NCBI GenBank assembly: GCA_004555425.1
Contig: SFID01000019.1
Coordinates: 1-43,919 of the forward strand
Direction of reading: 5' to 3'
Length of the DNA stretch: 43,919 nucleotides
From: Bacteroidales bacterium
GTDB lineage: Bacteria; Bacteroidota; Bacteroidia; Bacteroidales; Bacteroidaceae
Both the position numbers and the translations under genes were made by a program. Below the pieces are notes generated by a model, which worked only from the letters and a program-made list of their open reading frames with translations, ran no database searches and was not told where the DNA came from. Below, piece after piece: positions 33,435-43,001 of this stretch (positions are counted from its first letter, which is position 1; each line of letters starts with the position of its first letter).

Positions 33435-35075
33435 ATGAAATATATCTTCTCTCTCCTTGCGGCACTGATTGCCCTACCCTCGTGGGCCTGCACCAGTTTC
33501 TTGGTTGGCAAGAAGGCTTCCACTGATGGCAGCACCTTCATCACCTACAACGCCGATAGTTATGGCATGTACGGCAGCATGCGTTTCCTCCCCGGCGGCA
33601 GCCATCCGAAGGGCACGATGCGTACCATCATTGACGGCGACAGCAACAAATACCTAGGCGAAATCCCCGAAGCCCCCGTCACCTATACCGTGATTGGCCA
33701 AATCAACGAGCACCAAGTCTCCATCACAGAAACTACCTTTGGCGGCCGCGCCGAACTGGATGGCAAATACGAGGGTATCGACTACGTCAGCCTGATGACG
33801 CTGGGTCTGCAACGCAGCCGCACTGCCCGCGAAGCAATTCAGGTGATGACGTCGCTGGTGGAGAAGTACGGCTATGCCAGCGAGGGCGAGAGTTTCTCCA
33901 TTGCCGACCCCAACGAAATCTGGATTATGGAAATGATTGGCAAAGGCCCTGGCCGCAAAGGGGCTGTGTGGGTGGCCATCCGCATCCCCGACGACTGCAT
34001 CGCGGCCCACGCCAACCAAAGCCGCATCCACAAGTTCAACCTCAAGGACAAGGACAACGTCATCGCTGCTCGCGATGTCATCTCCTTTGCCCGCAAGCAG
34101 GGATATTTCAGCGGCAAGGACGAGGAATTCTCCTTTGCCGACGCCTATTCGCCTGCCGACTTCTCGGCCCTGCGCTTCTGCGAGGCTCGCGCCTGGAGCT
34201 TCTACAACAAATGGGTGGACGGCATGGAGAAATACCTGCCCGCAGTGGACGGCCGCCATATCGGACAAACCGAACCCATGCCGCTTTATTTCAAACCGAA
34301 GCGCAAACTCTCGCTCGAGGATTTGATGGCGAGCAACCGCGACCACTATGAGGGCACACCCTTCGACGTGACAAAAGATGCGGGTGCAGGCATCGGCGAA
34401 ATGCCCTACCGCCCCACGCCCCTCACCTGGGAATGCGATGGCAAGAAGTACTTCAACGAGCGCCCCATCTCCACGCAGCAGTCGGCCTTCACCGTCATCT
34501 GCCAAATGCGTGCCCACCTGCCCAACGCCATTGGCGGCATCCTTTGGTGGGGCAACGACGACCCCAACATGATTGCCTATACCCCCGTCTATTGCCAGAA
34601 CACAAGCATCCCGCTTTGCTACAACGACCCCGAGGCAGATGCTGTGACCTTCTCGTGGAACTCGGCCTTCTGGGTTTGCAACTGGGTAGCAAATATGACT
34701 TATCCCCGCTACAACCAACTCTTCCCCGCGCTCGAAAAGCAGCGCAACGCCCTCGAAAAGAAATTCATCCAAGACACTAAGAACGTAGAGGCTGAGGCAC
34801 AGACCCTTCTCAGCAGCGACCCCGCCGCTGCGCGTCAACGCTTGACGGAGTTCTCCAACGAAAGCGCGCGCTATATGATGCGCAAATGGCGCGACCTTGG
34901 CCAGTACATGATTGTCAAGTTCAACGACATGACCATCAAACCCGAGGATGCCGACGGGCAATTCTCGCGCACGCCCGACGGCTTCGGAGCCACCCCCAAG
35001 CGTCCCGGTTATACGGACGAATACAAGCGCGTCATCATCCGCGAAACGGGTGAGAAATATCGTATGCCCGAATAA
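33435..35075 (+). CDS. Secreted C69-family dipeptidase
   Basis: The protein has 546 residues. The signal peptide MKYIFSLLAALIALPSWA is followed at once by CTSFLVGKKASTDGSTF. Signal cleavage before this Cys would expose the N-terminal nucleophile typical of family C69 (PepD-like Ntn hydrolases), and NADSYGMYG and WIMEMIGKGPGRKGAVWVA are further matches. It probably hydrolyses dipeptides in the periplasm. The Cys could be misread as a lipobox, but ALPSWAC is a poor lipobox and the family needs a free Cys. The start is the internal ATG at 33435, as the 30 upstream codons overlap the terminator. menC-menE starts 18 bp later. Confidence 0.9.
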   Translation: MKYIFSLLAALIALPSWACTSFLVGKKASTDGSTFITYNADSYGMYGSMRFLPGGSHPKGTMRTIIDGDSNKYLGEIPEAPVTYTVIGQINEHQVSITETTFGGRAELDGKYEGIDYVSLMTLGLQRSRTAREAIQVMTSLVEKYGYASEGESFSIADPNEIWIMEMIGKGPGRKGAVWVAIRIPDDCIAAHANQSRIHKFNLKDKDNVIAARDVISFARKQGYFSGKDEEFSFADAYSPADFSALRFCEARAWSFYNKWVDGMEKYLPAVDGRHIGQTEPMPLYFKPKRKLSLEDLMASNRDHYEGTPFDVTKDAGAGIGEMPYRPTPLTWECDGKKYFNERPISTQQSAFTVICQMRAHLPNAIGGILWWGNDDPNMIAYTPVYCQNTSIPLCYNDPEADAVTFSWNSAFWVCNWVANMTYPRYNQLFPALEKQRNALEKKFIQDTKNVEAEAQTLLSSDPAAARQRLTEFSNESARYMMRKWRDLGQYMIVKFNDMTIKPEDADGQFSRTPDGFGATPKRPGYTDEYKRVIIRETGEKYRMPE

Positions 35076-35093
35076 TCCTTCCCCAGCCTCCTT

Positions 35094-37139
35094 ATGCAAT
35101 ACACCCTTTCCCGTACCACCTTTCCCTTCCTCCAACCTGCTGGAACCTCGCGCGGCATCCTGTTGGACCGCACCTCATGGTTTGTGCGCCTCACGGACGG
35201 CACAGCATGGGGCGAAGGCGAATGCGCGCCGCTGCCAGGACTGAGCAAGGACGCATTGGAGGTGGAGGAGTACGAGGCACTCATCCACGCGGCCTGCCGA
35301 CAGTTGTGCGCAACGGGGGAGGTGGACCGCGAGCAGTTGCGCCCCTATCCGTCCATCCTGTTCGGACTTGAAACGGCCCTTCTCAGCCTCCAAGCATCGA
35401 AGCACGGGCAATCACCGTTCCGCCTCTACGATACGCCCTTCACCCGCGGCGAAGCGGGCATCCCTATCAACGGCCTTGTGTGGATGGGCGATTTGCCCAC
35501 AATGCTGCAACGCATGGAGGAGAAACTGGCACGCGGCTTCCGCTGCATCAAGGTGAAAATCGGCGCACTGGATTTCGAGAGCGAACTCGAACTGCTCTGC
35601 GCCCTCCGCAAGCAATACGGGCCCGACCGCATCCAACTGCGCGTGGATGCCAACGGGGCTTTCCATCCCGAAGAGGCTATGGCGAAACTCCAACGCCTTG
35701 CGCCCTTCCATATCCACAGCATCGAGCAACCCATCCGCGCGGGACAGTGGCAAGAGATGGCGAGACTCTGCCAAACATCGCCGATTCCCATCGCGCTCGA
35801 CGAGGAACTCATCGGCATCAACGCCTGTGAGGATAAAGCGCAACTGCTAGCCACCATCCGTCCGCAATATCTTGTTCTCAAACCTTCTCTCCACGGAGGA
35901 CTGAGCGGCTGCGAGGAATGGATAAGGTTGGCACGCGAGCATAGCATTCAGGGTTGGGTAACCAGCGCCTTGGAGAGTAATTGCGGCCTGAACGCCATCG
36001 CTGCTTGGGTGTCGCACCTCATGGACCAGACACAGCCCACGGCCACCTTTTTCGAGGAAGGCGCACACCAAGGTCTCGGCACGGGCGCACTCTATCGCTT
36101 CAACTATCCTGGCACGAGCCTTCACCTGGAAGGCGAAAACCTCTGGGCTGCCTACGCGTCCGATGTGGCTTTTCAGGAGGAGTTGCAGCAATACCAAGCG
36201 CAGTTCAAGGATTTTCGTACAACGGCGATGGAAGTTCACACGTCAGGTTCCACAGGCGCGCCACAGCCGCTCCAAGTCAGCAAGGCGCGGATGCAGGCCA
36301 GTGCCCGCCGCACCTGCACAGCCTTGGGCCTTCCCCACGGTGCAACGGCCCTCCTGTGTATGCCGCTTCGGTATATCGCGGCCCAGATGATGGCGGTACG
36401 CGCACTGGAATGGCCCTTGCGCCTGTGGGCTGTTCAGCCCTCTTCCCATCCCTTGGGCCACCTCGAATTTGCGCCCGACTTTGTGGCCATGACGCCCATG
36501 CAGGCTTTCGCCACCTTGCAAGTGCCGCGCGAGGCATCCCTCCTCCGACAGGTGAAAACGCTCCTGCTTGGCGGTGGGGCTATTAGCCTGGAGTTGTCGC
36601 AGTTGCTCCGCGACTTTCCGGGCGAGGTGTGGAGCAGTTATGGTATGACGGAGACGCTTTCCAACGTGGCGCTGCGCAGGCTGAACGGCCCTGCGGCTTC
36701 GGAATGGTATACACCGCTCCCTGAGGTGGGCATCGCGCTCGCCACCAACGGCACGCTCGTCATCACAGACCCTGTGACGAACGACCAGCCTCTCCACACG
36801 CACGACCTCGCCGAAATGAGGACGAACGAAGATGGCTGTCCCGAGTTTCGCATCCTGGGGCGCACTGACAATATAATATGTAGTGGTGGTATCAAACTCC
36901 AACTGGAAGAACTGGAGCAACGCCTCGCGCCCCACCTCCCCTACCCCTTCCTCCTAAACGCCACGCCCGATGCACAACTAGGCCAAGCCCTCACGCTCGT
37001 TTACGAAGGTCCCGAAGCGGATCTCCCCAAGGTGAAAGCCCTCGTGCGTCAGGTGCTGCAAGGACCAGCCTGCCCGCGCCTCTACCGCGCTGTGTCCCAA
37101 CTGCCACGCACCGAAACGGGTAAACCGCTGCGCCGCTAA
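35094..37139 (+). CDS. Fused o-succinylbenzoate synthase and o-succinylbenzoate-CoA ligase (MenC-MenE)
   Basis: One unbroken frame of 681 residues carries two consecutive menaquinone enzymes. Residues 1 to about 350 are an enolase-superfamily MenC: KVK (K153, K155), VDANG (D185), EQP (E211), LDEE (D236) and LKPS (K263). Residues about 350-681 are an adenylate-forming MenE: P-loop HTSGSTGAPQP (382-392), SSYGMTET (514-521), GRTDNI (589-594) and the catalytic Lys in TETGK (K677). MenC would dehydrate SHCHC to o-succinylbenzoate, and MenE would attach CoA. All key residues of both halves are present, so both are probably active. Other men genes are not in the window. The two are normally separate genes in this phylum as I know it. 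Confidence 0.9.
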   Translation: MQYTLSRTTFPFLQPAGTSRGILLDRTSWFVRLTDGTAWGEGECAPLPGLSKDALEVEEYEALIHAACRQLCATGEVDREQLRPYPSILFGLETALLSLQASKHGQSPFRLYDTPFTRGEAGIPINGLVWMGDLPTMLQRMEEKLARGFRCIKVKIGALDFESELELLCALRKQYGPDRIQLRVDANGAFHPEEAMAKLQRLAPFHIHSIEQPIRAGQWQEMARLCQTSPIPIALDEELIGINACEDKAQLLATIRPQYLVLKPSLHGGLSGCEEWIRLAREHSIQGWVTSALESNCGLNAIAAWVSHLMDQTQPTATFFEEGAHQGLGTGALYRFNYPGTSLHLEGENLWAAYASDVAFQEELQQYQAQFKDFRTTAMEVHTSGSTGAPQPLQVSKARMQASARRTCTALGLPHGATALLCMPLRYIAAQMMAVRALEWPLRLWAVQPSSHPLGHLEFAPDFVAMTPMQAFATLQVPREASLLRQVKTLLLGGGAISLELSQLLRDFPGEVWSSYGMTETLSNVALRRLNGPAASEWYTPLPEVGIALATNGTLVITDPVTNDQPLHTHDLAEMRTNEDGCPEFRILGRTDNIICSGGIKLQLEELEQRLAPHLPYPFLLNATPDAQLGQALTLVYEGPEADLPKVKALVRQVLQGPACPRLYRAVSQLPRTETGKPLRR

Positions 37140-37167
37140 TACACTTTTCATTTTCAAACGTAACCAC

Positions 37168-39363
37168 ATGTCCAATCCCCAAATAGAAATTGCCCATAAG
37201 ATTATCACCCAGACCCGTCACAGCCTTTTCCTGACGGGAAAGGCAGGCACGGGCAAAACAACCTTTCTCCACAACCTCCGCCGGGAGAACAAAAAGCGGA
37301 TGGTCGTCCTTGCGCCCACAGGTATCGCGGCCATCAATGCGGGCGGCAGCACACTCCACTCCTTTTTCCAGTTGCCCTTCTCGCCCTATATCCCCGGAGC
37401 CAACTACAGCAAGGAATCCTTCAAGCTCAACAAGCAGAAGATTCGCATCATACGCGGGCTGGACCTCATTGTGATTGATGAAATCTCAATGGTGCGCGCC
37501 GACCTGCTTGACAGTGTGGACAACATATTGCGCCGCGTGCGCCGCTCGGCCCTGCCATTTGGTGGCGTGCAGTTGCTGATGATTGGCGACCTCAGCCAGT
37601 TATCGCCCGTGGCCAAGGAGGACGAGTGGCAACTGCTCTCTCGCCACTACACCACGCCCTACTTCTTCTCCTCGCACGCCTTGGCCAGCCTGCCCTATAC
37701 AACCATTGAACTCACGCAGGTGTATCGCCAAAACGACCCGACCTTTGTTAATCTGCTCAACAATATCCGCGAAGGCCGCGCCGACGATGCCACACTCGCA
37801 GCCCTCAACAGCCGATACGTACCAGGCTTCCAGCCGAAGGAAGAGGACGGCTACATCCGCCTCGTCACGCACAACCGTATGGCCGATGCCATCAACGAGC
37901 GCGAACTCAACCGCCTGCCGAGCGAGGCTTTCCGTTTCAGCGCACAGGTGAAAGGTACATTTCCCCAACTCTCTTACCCCACCGAGGAAAAACTGACACT
38001 CAAGGAGGGCGCACAGGTGATGTTCGTCAAGAACGACCCCGAGCATCGCTACGTCAACGGCACCATCGGTCGCATCGTCAGTATCAATGCCAAGGGCTTT
38101 GTGGTGCGCGTCAGCCTACACGACAGCACAGCCAGCAGTCTGGCCGCTGCCAACAAGGACAACGGTCCAACGATGGATATCGATGTAATGCGCGAAGTCT
38201 GGGAGAACACACGCTATTCGCTCAACGAGAAGACCGCTGAACTCGAAGAGGTCATTGACGGAAAATTCGAACAATATCCCGTCAAACTAGCCTGGGCCAT
38301 CACCGTACACAAGAGTCAGGGCCTCACGTTCGACCGCGCCATCCTCGACGTGTCGCACTCCTTTGCCCACGGCCAGACCTACGTGGCCCTCTCGCGCCTC
38401 AAGACGCTTGAAGGTCTCGTGCTCTCCGCTCCCATCCCGCGCGAAGCCATCATCATCGACCCATCGGTGGCCCACTTTATCGCAGCCACCAGTTGTACGC
38501 CTTCCGTCTCCGACCTGTCACTGTGGGAGCAACAAGGACTGACCGCTGCCTTCAACGAACTCTTCGATTTCAGCAGCCTGCGCGCCCAACTCAACCTGCT
38601 CACACGACAGGTAGACGCGCATTTCCCGTCATCGCGCTTCCCCAAACTGGCGAAGGAATTGAACGAAGCCATCGCCACGTGCAACGACCACTTGGAGTCC
38701 GTGGCCCAAAGATTCTCCCTGCAATACACCGCCCTCCTGCAATCCAACCCCGACATCGAGGCAAACACGCACTTACAGGAAAGGCTCACCAAGGCGGCCA
38801 ACTATTTCCTTAATCCCCTCGCCGCTGTGGCCAAGAACCTGGATTTCATCAACGCAACCACCATCAAGGCTGGCAACAAAATCGTACGCACATCCTGTCG
38901 CGAAATCTGCACGAACGCCAAGGAGGTGTGCCAGCAGAAAAAGACCATCCTGACGTACGTAGGCGAGGAAGGATTTCACACCGAAGCCTACAACGCGGCC
39001 CGTGTGCGCACGCTCAGCGGATTGTCTGCCCGCCCGCAGAAAGGCGAGGCTGAGCCAACGAGCGAGAAGGCTTCGCGCGCTGCTAAGAAGACAGAAAAGA
39101 AGGCTGTGGACACCTCCGCCGAACTCTCGCCCGAGCAGTCGGCCCGCGCCGAAGCCCTCCGCGCCTGGCGACTGGAGCGCGCCAAGGCCATCGACAAACC
39201 AGCCTTCGTCGTTCTGACGGACCAAACGCTCCGCGCCCTAGCCATCACCGCACCGACAACTCCCGACGAGTTGCTCTCCATCCCTGGCATCGGCCCGCAG
39301 AAAGCCAACCAATATGGCGAAGAAATCCTCAGCATCATCCTCCAGGCCTCGCCCAAGAAATAA
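37168..39363 (+). CDS. Pif1-like (SF1B) helicase with C-terminal HRDC domain
   Basis: The protein has 731 residues. Walker A GKAGTGKT is at 24-31, LAPTGIAAINAGGSTLHSFF follows, Walker B DEIS is at 104-107, and LTQVYRQND, VNGTIG and WAITVHKSQGLTFD complete the helicase core. A variable middle region of about 200 residues leads to a Lys/Ala-rich linker and a C-terminal HRDC domain (LLSIPGIGPQKANQYGEEIL). It is probably a 5'-3' helicase acting on structured DNA. Its start lies 28 bp after menC-menE and glnN follows 47 bp later, so it is part of the same run. Confidence 0.9.
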   Translation: MSNPQIEIAHKIITQTRHSLFLTGKAGTGKTTFLHNLRRENKKRMVVLAPTGIAAINAGGSTLHSFFQLPFSPYIPGANYSKESFKLNKQKIRIIRGLDLIVIDEISMVRADLLDSVDNILRRVRRSALPFGGVQLLMIGDLSQLSPVAKEDEWQLLSRHYTTPYFFSSHALASLPYTTIELTQVYRQNDPTFVNLLNNIREGRADDATLAALNSRYVPGFQPKEEDGYIRLVTHNRMADAINERELNRLPSEAFRFSAQVKGTFPQLSYPTEEKLTLKEGAQVMFVKNDPEHRYVNGTIGRIVSINAKGFVVRVSLHDSTASSLAAANKDNGPTMDIDVMREVWENTRYSLNEKTAELEEVIDGKFEQYPVKLAWAITVHKSQGLTFDRAILDVSHSFAHGQTYVALSRLKTLEGLVLSAPIPREAIIIDPSVAHFIAATSCTPSVSDLSLWEQQGLTAAFNELFDFSSLRAQLNLLTRQVDAHFPSSRFPKLAKELNEAIATCNDHLESVAQRFSLQYTALLQSNPDIEANTHLQERLTKAANYFLNPLAAVAKNLDFINATTIKAGNKIVRTSCREICTNAKEVCQQKKTILTYVGEEGFHTEAYNAARVRTLSGLSARPQKGEAEPTSEKASRAAKKTEKKAVDTSAELSPEQSARAEALRAWRLERAKAIDKPAFVVLTDQTLRALAITAPTTPDELLSIPGIGPQKANQYGEEILSIILQASPKK

Positions 39364-39410
39364 TGCTACGACCATAACCCAGTATTCAAAATACAATCCC
39401 ATAAATCCCA

Positions 39411-41606
39411 ATGACCAGTCTCAGATTTAAAGTTGTTGAAGAGGCGTTCAAGAAGCGCCCAGTCTCCATTCAAGCCCCCGAAGGCCGTCCCTCCGAGTAT
39501 TTCGCACGCTACGTGTTCAACCAGGAGAAGATGTTCAAGTACCTGCCCCTTGACTCCTATCGCGAATTGCGCAAAGCCATTGAGCAAGGCACACCGCTCA
39601 CACTTAGCGTGGCCGACGAGGTGGCCAAGGGCATGAAGCGTTGGGCCATGGAAATGGGTGCCACACACTGCACACACTGGTTTCAGCCGCTCACCGAAGG
39701 CACGGCTGAGAAGCACGACGCCTTCGTAGAGCACGATGGCAAGGGCGGCATGATAGAAAACTTCAGCGGCAAGGAACTTGTGCAACAGGAGCCCGATGCC
39801 TCCAGTTTCCCCAACGGCGGCATCCGCTCCACCTTCGAGGCCCGCGGCTATTCCGCCTGGGACCCCGCCTCGCCCGTTTTCATCATCGGCGACACGCTGA
39901 TGATACCTACCGTATTTATCTCCTACACGGGCGAGGCCCTGGACTACAAAGCTCCGCTCAAGAAATCCCTGGCTGCCATCGACCGCGCCGCCACTGCCGT
40001 GGCCCGCTATTTCTGCCCCGACGTGCAGCGCGTCAATACCAATCTAGGCTGGGAGCAGGAGTATTTCCTCGTTGACGAGGGCCTCTATGCCGCACGCCCC
40101 GACCTCCTCCTGACGGGCCGCACCTTGATGGGACACGAGAGCAGCAAGAACCAGCAGATGGACGACCACTACTTCGGCGCCATCCCCGAACGTGTGGCCG
40201 AATTTATGCGCGACCTCGAAATCCGCGCCCTCGAACTCGGCATCCCCTGCAAGACGCGCCACAACGAGGTGGCCCCCAACCAGTTTGAACTCGCCCCCAT
40301 CTTCGAGGAATGCAACCTGGCCGTTGACCACAATATGCTGCTCATGTCGCTTATGCCCAGCGTGGCGCGCAAGCACGGATTCCGCTGCCTGCTCCACGAG
40401 AAGCCCTTTGCAGGCATCAACGGCTCGGGAAAACACAACAACTGGAGCCTCACCACCGACACGGGTGTTCTCCTCCACGCCCCCGGCAAGACGCCCGAGG
40501 ACAACCTGCGCTTCATCACCTTCATCGTCGAGACGCTCATGGGCGTCTATCGCCACAACGGCCTCCTCAAAGCCTCCATCATGAGCGCCACCAACGCCCA
40601 CCGACTGGGCGGCTGCGAGGCACCGCCTGCCATCATCTCTTCCTTCCTCGGCAGCCAACTCAGCGAACTGCTTGAGCGCGTGGCCAACTCGACCAAGGAC
40701 GAACTCTTCACGCTGGAAGGCAAGCACGGCGTGCGTCTGGACATCCCCCAGATTCCCGAGTTGATGATTGACAATACCGACCGCAACCGCACCTCGCCCT
40801 TTGCCTTCACGGGCAACCGCTTCGAATTTCGCGCGGTCGGCTCCAGCGCCAACTGCTCCAGCGCACTCATCGCCCTCAACACGGCCGTGGCCGAAGCACT
40901 CACCGACTTCAAGGAGCGCGTGGACACACTCATCAACGAAAAAGGCGAAAGCCAACTCAGTGCCATCCTCGACATCCTGCGCGAAGACATTCGCACCATT
41001 GCCCCGCTCCATTTCGATGGCAACGGATATAGCGATGCCTGGCGCGAAGAGGCAGCCCGCCGCGGCCTGGACTGCGAAACGAGTTGCCCGCTCATATTCG
41101 ACCGCTATCTGGACGAGGCGAGCATCAAGATGTTTGAACGCATGCACGTCATGAACCGCCACGAACTCGCAGCGCGCAACGAAATCAAATGGGAAACATA
41201 CTTCAAGAAGGTGCAAATCGAAGCCCGCGTACTCGGCGACCTCTGCCTCAACCACATCATCCCCGTAGCCACCCGCTACCAGAGCGTATTGGCCGACAAC
41301 GTACACAAGATTCGCTGCGCCTTCTCTTCGCCCGAACGCGTCGAAGCCCTCACGAGTTACAACATCAACCTGATTGAGCAAATCAATTTCCACACCGACT
41401 TCATCGCCAAGGCTGTGGATGAAATGGTGGAACAGCGCAAGCAGGCCAACCGCATCACCTCTATCCGCGAGCGAGCCATCGCCTACCACGACCTAGTAGC
41501 CCCCTACCTCGAACAAATCCGCTACCATTGCGACGAACTAGAACTCATCGTAGAAGACGATATGTGGACGCTACCCAAATACCGCGAACTCCTCTTCATC
41601 CGATAA
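39411..41606 (+). CDS. glnN: Glutamine synthetase type III
   Basis: The protein has 731 residues, the length of GSIII, far larger than GSI or GSII. Typical segments are RSTFEARGYSAWDP, NTNLGWEQEYFLVD, CKTRHNEVAPNQFELAP, KPFAGINGSGKHNNWSL and NRTSPFAFTGNRFEFRAVG. It assimilates ammonia into glutamine in the cytosol. GSIII is characteristic of Bacteroidota. A hairpin follows the stop. No P-II or ammonium-transporter gene is adjacent, and no regulatory site was recognised upstream. Confidence 0.97.
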   Translation: MTSLRFKVVEEAFKKRPVSIQAPEGRPSEYFARYVFNQEKMFKYLPLDSYRELRKAIEQGTPLTLSVADEVAKGMKRWAMEMGATHCTHWFQPLTEGTAEKHDAFVEHDGKGGMIENFSGKELVQQEPDASSFPNGGIRSTFEARGYSAWDPASPVFIIGDTLMIPTVFISYTGEALDYKAPLKKSLAAIDRAATAVARYFCPDVQRVNTNLGWEQEYFLVDEGLYAARPDLLLTGRTLMGHESSKNQQMDDHYFGAIPERVAEFMRDLEIRALELGIPCKTRHNEVAPNQFELAPIFEECNLAVDHNMLLMSLMPSVARKHGFRCLLHEKPFAGINGSGKHNNWSLTTDTGVLLHAPGKTPEDNLRFITFIVETLMGVYRHNGLLKASIMSATNAHRLGGCEAPPAIISSFLGSQLSELLERVANSTKDELFTLEGKHGVRLDIPQIPELMIDNTDRNRTSPFAFTGNRFEFRAVGSSANCSSALIALNTAVAEALTDFKERVDTLINEKGESQLSAILDILREDIRTIAPLHFDGNGYSDAWREEAARRGLDCETSCPLIFDRYLDEASIKMFERMHVMNRHELAARNEIKWETYFKKVQIEARVLGDLCLNHIIPVATRYQSVLADNVHKIRCAFSSPERVEALTSYNINLIEQINFHTDFIAKAVDEMVEQRKQANRITSIRERAIAYHDLVAPYLEQIRYHCDELELIVEDDMWTLPKYRELLFIR

Positions 41607-41623
41607 CGGTCCCACACCCTGAA

Positions 41624-41661
41624 AGCAGAGGCCGCACTCCTATTTGAGCACGGCCTCTGCT
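41624..41661 (+). terminator. Hairpin downstream of glnN
   Basis: AGCAGAGGCCG (41624-41634) and CGGCCTCTGCT (41651-41661) form an 11-bp perfect stem with a 16-nt loop. The following sequence (ATAAATTTGTTATTTG) is AT-rich but lacks a clean T-run. Confidence 0.7.
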
Positions 41662-41695
41662 ATAAATTTGTTATTTGCGCACCAGTTTCTCCGAC

Positions 41696-41896
41696 ATGAT
41701 TGCACCCCAAATTGCTTATTCCGACCGCGAAGAGCGTATCGCCTTTGTTCGCGAGCGTTATCGCTGCAAGGCCCCTGCCTGCGGGGGATGCGGATGCTGC
41801 CGTATGCCCGGCGGCCAGCCTGCCATCCAATTCTTTGACGACTATATCGAGGGGCGGAAGGAATTTGCAGCCGTGGCTGCGCGGCTTTGGCAATAA
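41696..41896 (+). CDS. Small four-cysteine protein, paralogue 1
   Basis: The protein has 66 residues from the ATG at 41696; a TTG seven codons upstream is also possible. It is clearly related to the protein at 43345-43545: both have REER(I/L)AFVR at 11-19, a Cys cluster (here C24, C29, C32, C34, C35) and DYI(E/D)G(R/K) near residue 55. The spacing C-x4-C-x2-C-x2-C suggests binding of zinc or an iron-sulfur cluster. I do not know a named function. It lies between glnN and a HAD phosphatase. Confidence 0.75.
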   Translation: MIAPQIAYSDREERIAFVRERYRCKAPACGGCGCCRMPGGQPAIQFFDDYIEGRKEFAAVAARLWQ

Positions 41897-41985
41897 GAAT
41901 GGGTTTGTTGCTGCGCTTGGGAGCGCACGGCGGTTGCCACGATGTGTTTTTCCGATTGTGATGATTCTGACCCCTAAGAATACGT

Positions 41986-42606
41986 ATGAAATTTCCCCTT
42001 GTTCTTTTTGATTTAGATGGTGTATTGATTCACACCGAGCCGGCCTACACCGCCTTTTGGGCAGAGATTGGCCGCGAATACTTCCCCGAGAATCCCGACT
42101 TTGCGCCCGCCATCAAGGGCCACTCGCTCACGGACATCCTCCACACCTATTTCAATGGCGCGGACTCAAAAGCCGATGAGGTGGTGGCGCGGCTGAGTGC
42201 CTTCCAGCGGCAGATGGATTTCCCGCTGATACCTGGCGCACTGGAATTTGTCGGCCAGTTGCGGGCGCAGGGCGTGCGGACGGCCGTAGTGACCAGTTCG
42301 GACCGCCAGAAAATGGAACATTTGTACGAAGCCATCCCCTCCTTCCCCACCCTCTTCGACCGCATCTTCACGGCCGAGGATGCCGGCCGTTCAAAGCCTG
42401 CTCCCGACTGCTATCTGCGGGCTGCGGCGGCCTTCGGACTGGAGGCCAGTGCGTGCGCCGTCTTTGAGGATTCGCCGAGCGGACTGGAGGCAGCGCGCCG
42501 TTCGGGTGCCAGGGTCTATGGCGTGGCCACCGACCTTTCGCCCGAGGAGATTCGCCCCCTGTGCGACGAGGTGGTGGAAGATTTCAGGCTGGTGCATCTG
42601 GACTAG
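41986..42606 (+). CDS. HAD-superfamily hydrolase, beta-phosphoglucomutase-like
   Basis: The protein has 206 residues. HAD motif I is FDLDGVLIHTE, motif II VVTSS, motif III Lys in RSKPAPDCYL and motif IV VFEDSPSGLEAA, all in order with a helical cap between I and II. It is a soluble phosphatase or phosphomutase for small phosphorylated sugars; the substrate is not predictable. Its stop codon overlaps that of the convergent FKBP gene. Confidence 0.92.
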   Translation: MKFPLVLFDLDGVLIHTEPAYTAFWAEIGREYFPENPDFAPAIKGHSLTDILHTYFNGADSKADEVVARLSAFQRQMDFPLIPGALEFVGQLRAQGVRTAVVTSSDRQKMEHLYEAIPSFPTLFDRIFTAEDAGRSKPAPDCYLRAAAAFGLEASACAVFEDSPSGLEAARRSGARVYGVATDLSPEEIRPLCDEVVEDFRLVHLD

Positions 42607-43001
42607 GCAACACCCAGAAGTTCTATCTCGAAGATGAGCGTGGAACCGCCGGGGATGCCGGGCTGCGAGAACTTGCCGTAGCCCATCTCGGCGGGGATGT
42701 ACACCTCCCACTTGTCGCCCACATGCATCTGCTGCATAGCAATGATCCATCCCTCTATAAGGTCGCAGAGGCGGATGGCCAAGGGCACGCCCCCGCGACT
42801 CGTGTCAAACTCCTTGCCGTCAATCGTGCGGCCCGTATAGTGGGCAGTGACGATGCTGCGCGGCGTAGGCTGCGGCCCATCGGCACGCCCCTTGGCAAGT
42901 ACCTTATAATATATACCCTTAGGAAGCGGACAGACGTCCGCTTCTTTTGTTTTCTGAGCCAACCATTCCTTATTGGCCTGTGCGTATTGGCGTTTGTTCA
43001 T
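42603..43001 (-). CDS. FKBP-type peptidyl-prolyl cis-trans isomerase
   Basis: The protein has 132 residues with a single FKBP domain: VTAHYTGRTIDGKEFDTS, EGWIIAMQQMHVGDKWEVYIPAEMGYG, IPGGSTLIFEIELL. The first 30 residues are a charged helix with no signal peptide, so it is probably cytosolic. It catalyses proline isomerisation during folding. Its start codon overlaps the stop of the upstream gene (ATGA), so translation is probably coupled. Confidence 0.93.
   Translation of the reverse strand: MNKRQYAQANKEWLAQKTKEADVCPLPKGIYYKVLAKGRADGPQPTPRSIVTAHYTGRTIDGKEFDTSRGGVPLAIRLCDLIEGWIIAMQQMHVGDKWEVYIPAEMGYGKFSQPGIPGGSTLIFEIELLGVA

Noticed and set aside
33654..35135. A 493-codon open frame on the minus strand
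   Set aside because: It is the antisense shadow of the C69 dipeptidase gene.
40044..41489. A 481-codon open frame on the minus strand
   Set aside because: It is the antisense shadow of glnN, rich in Val, Ala and Gly, with no motif.
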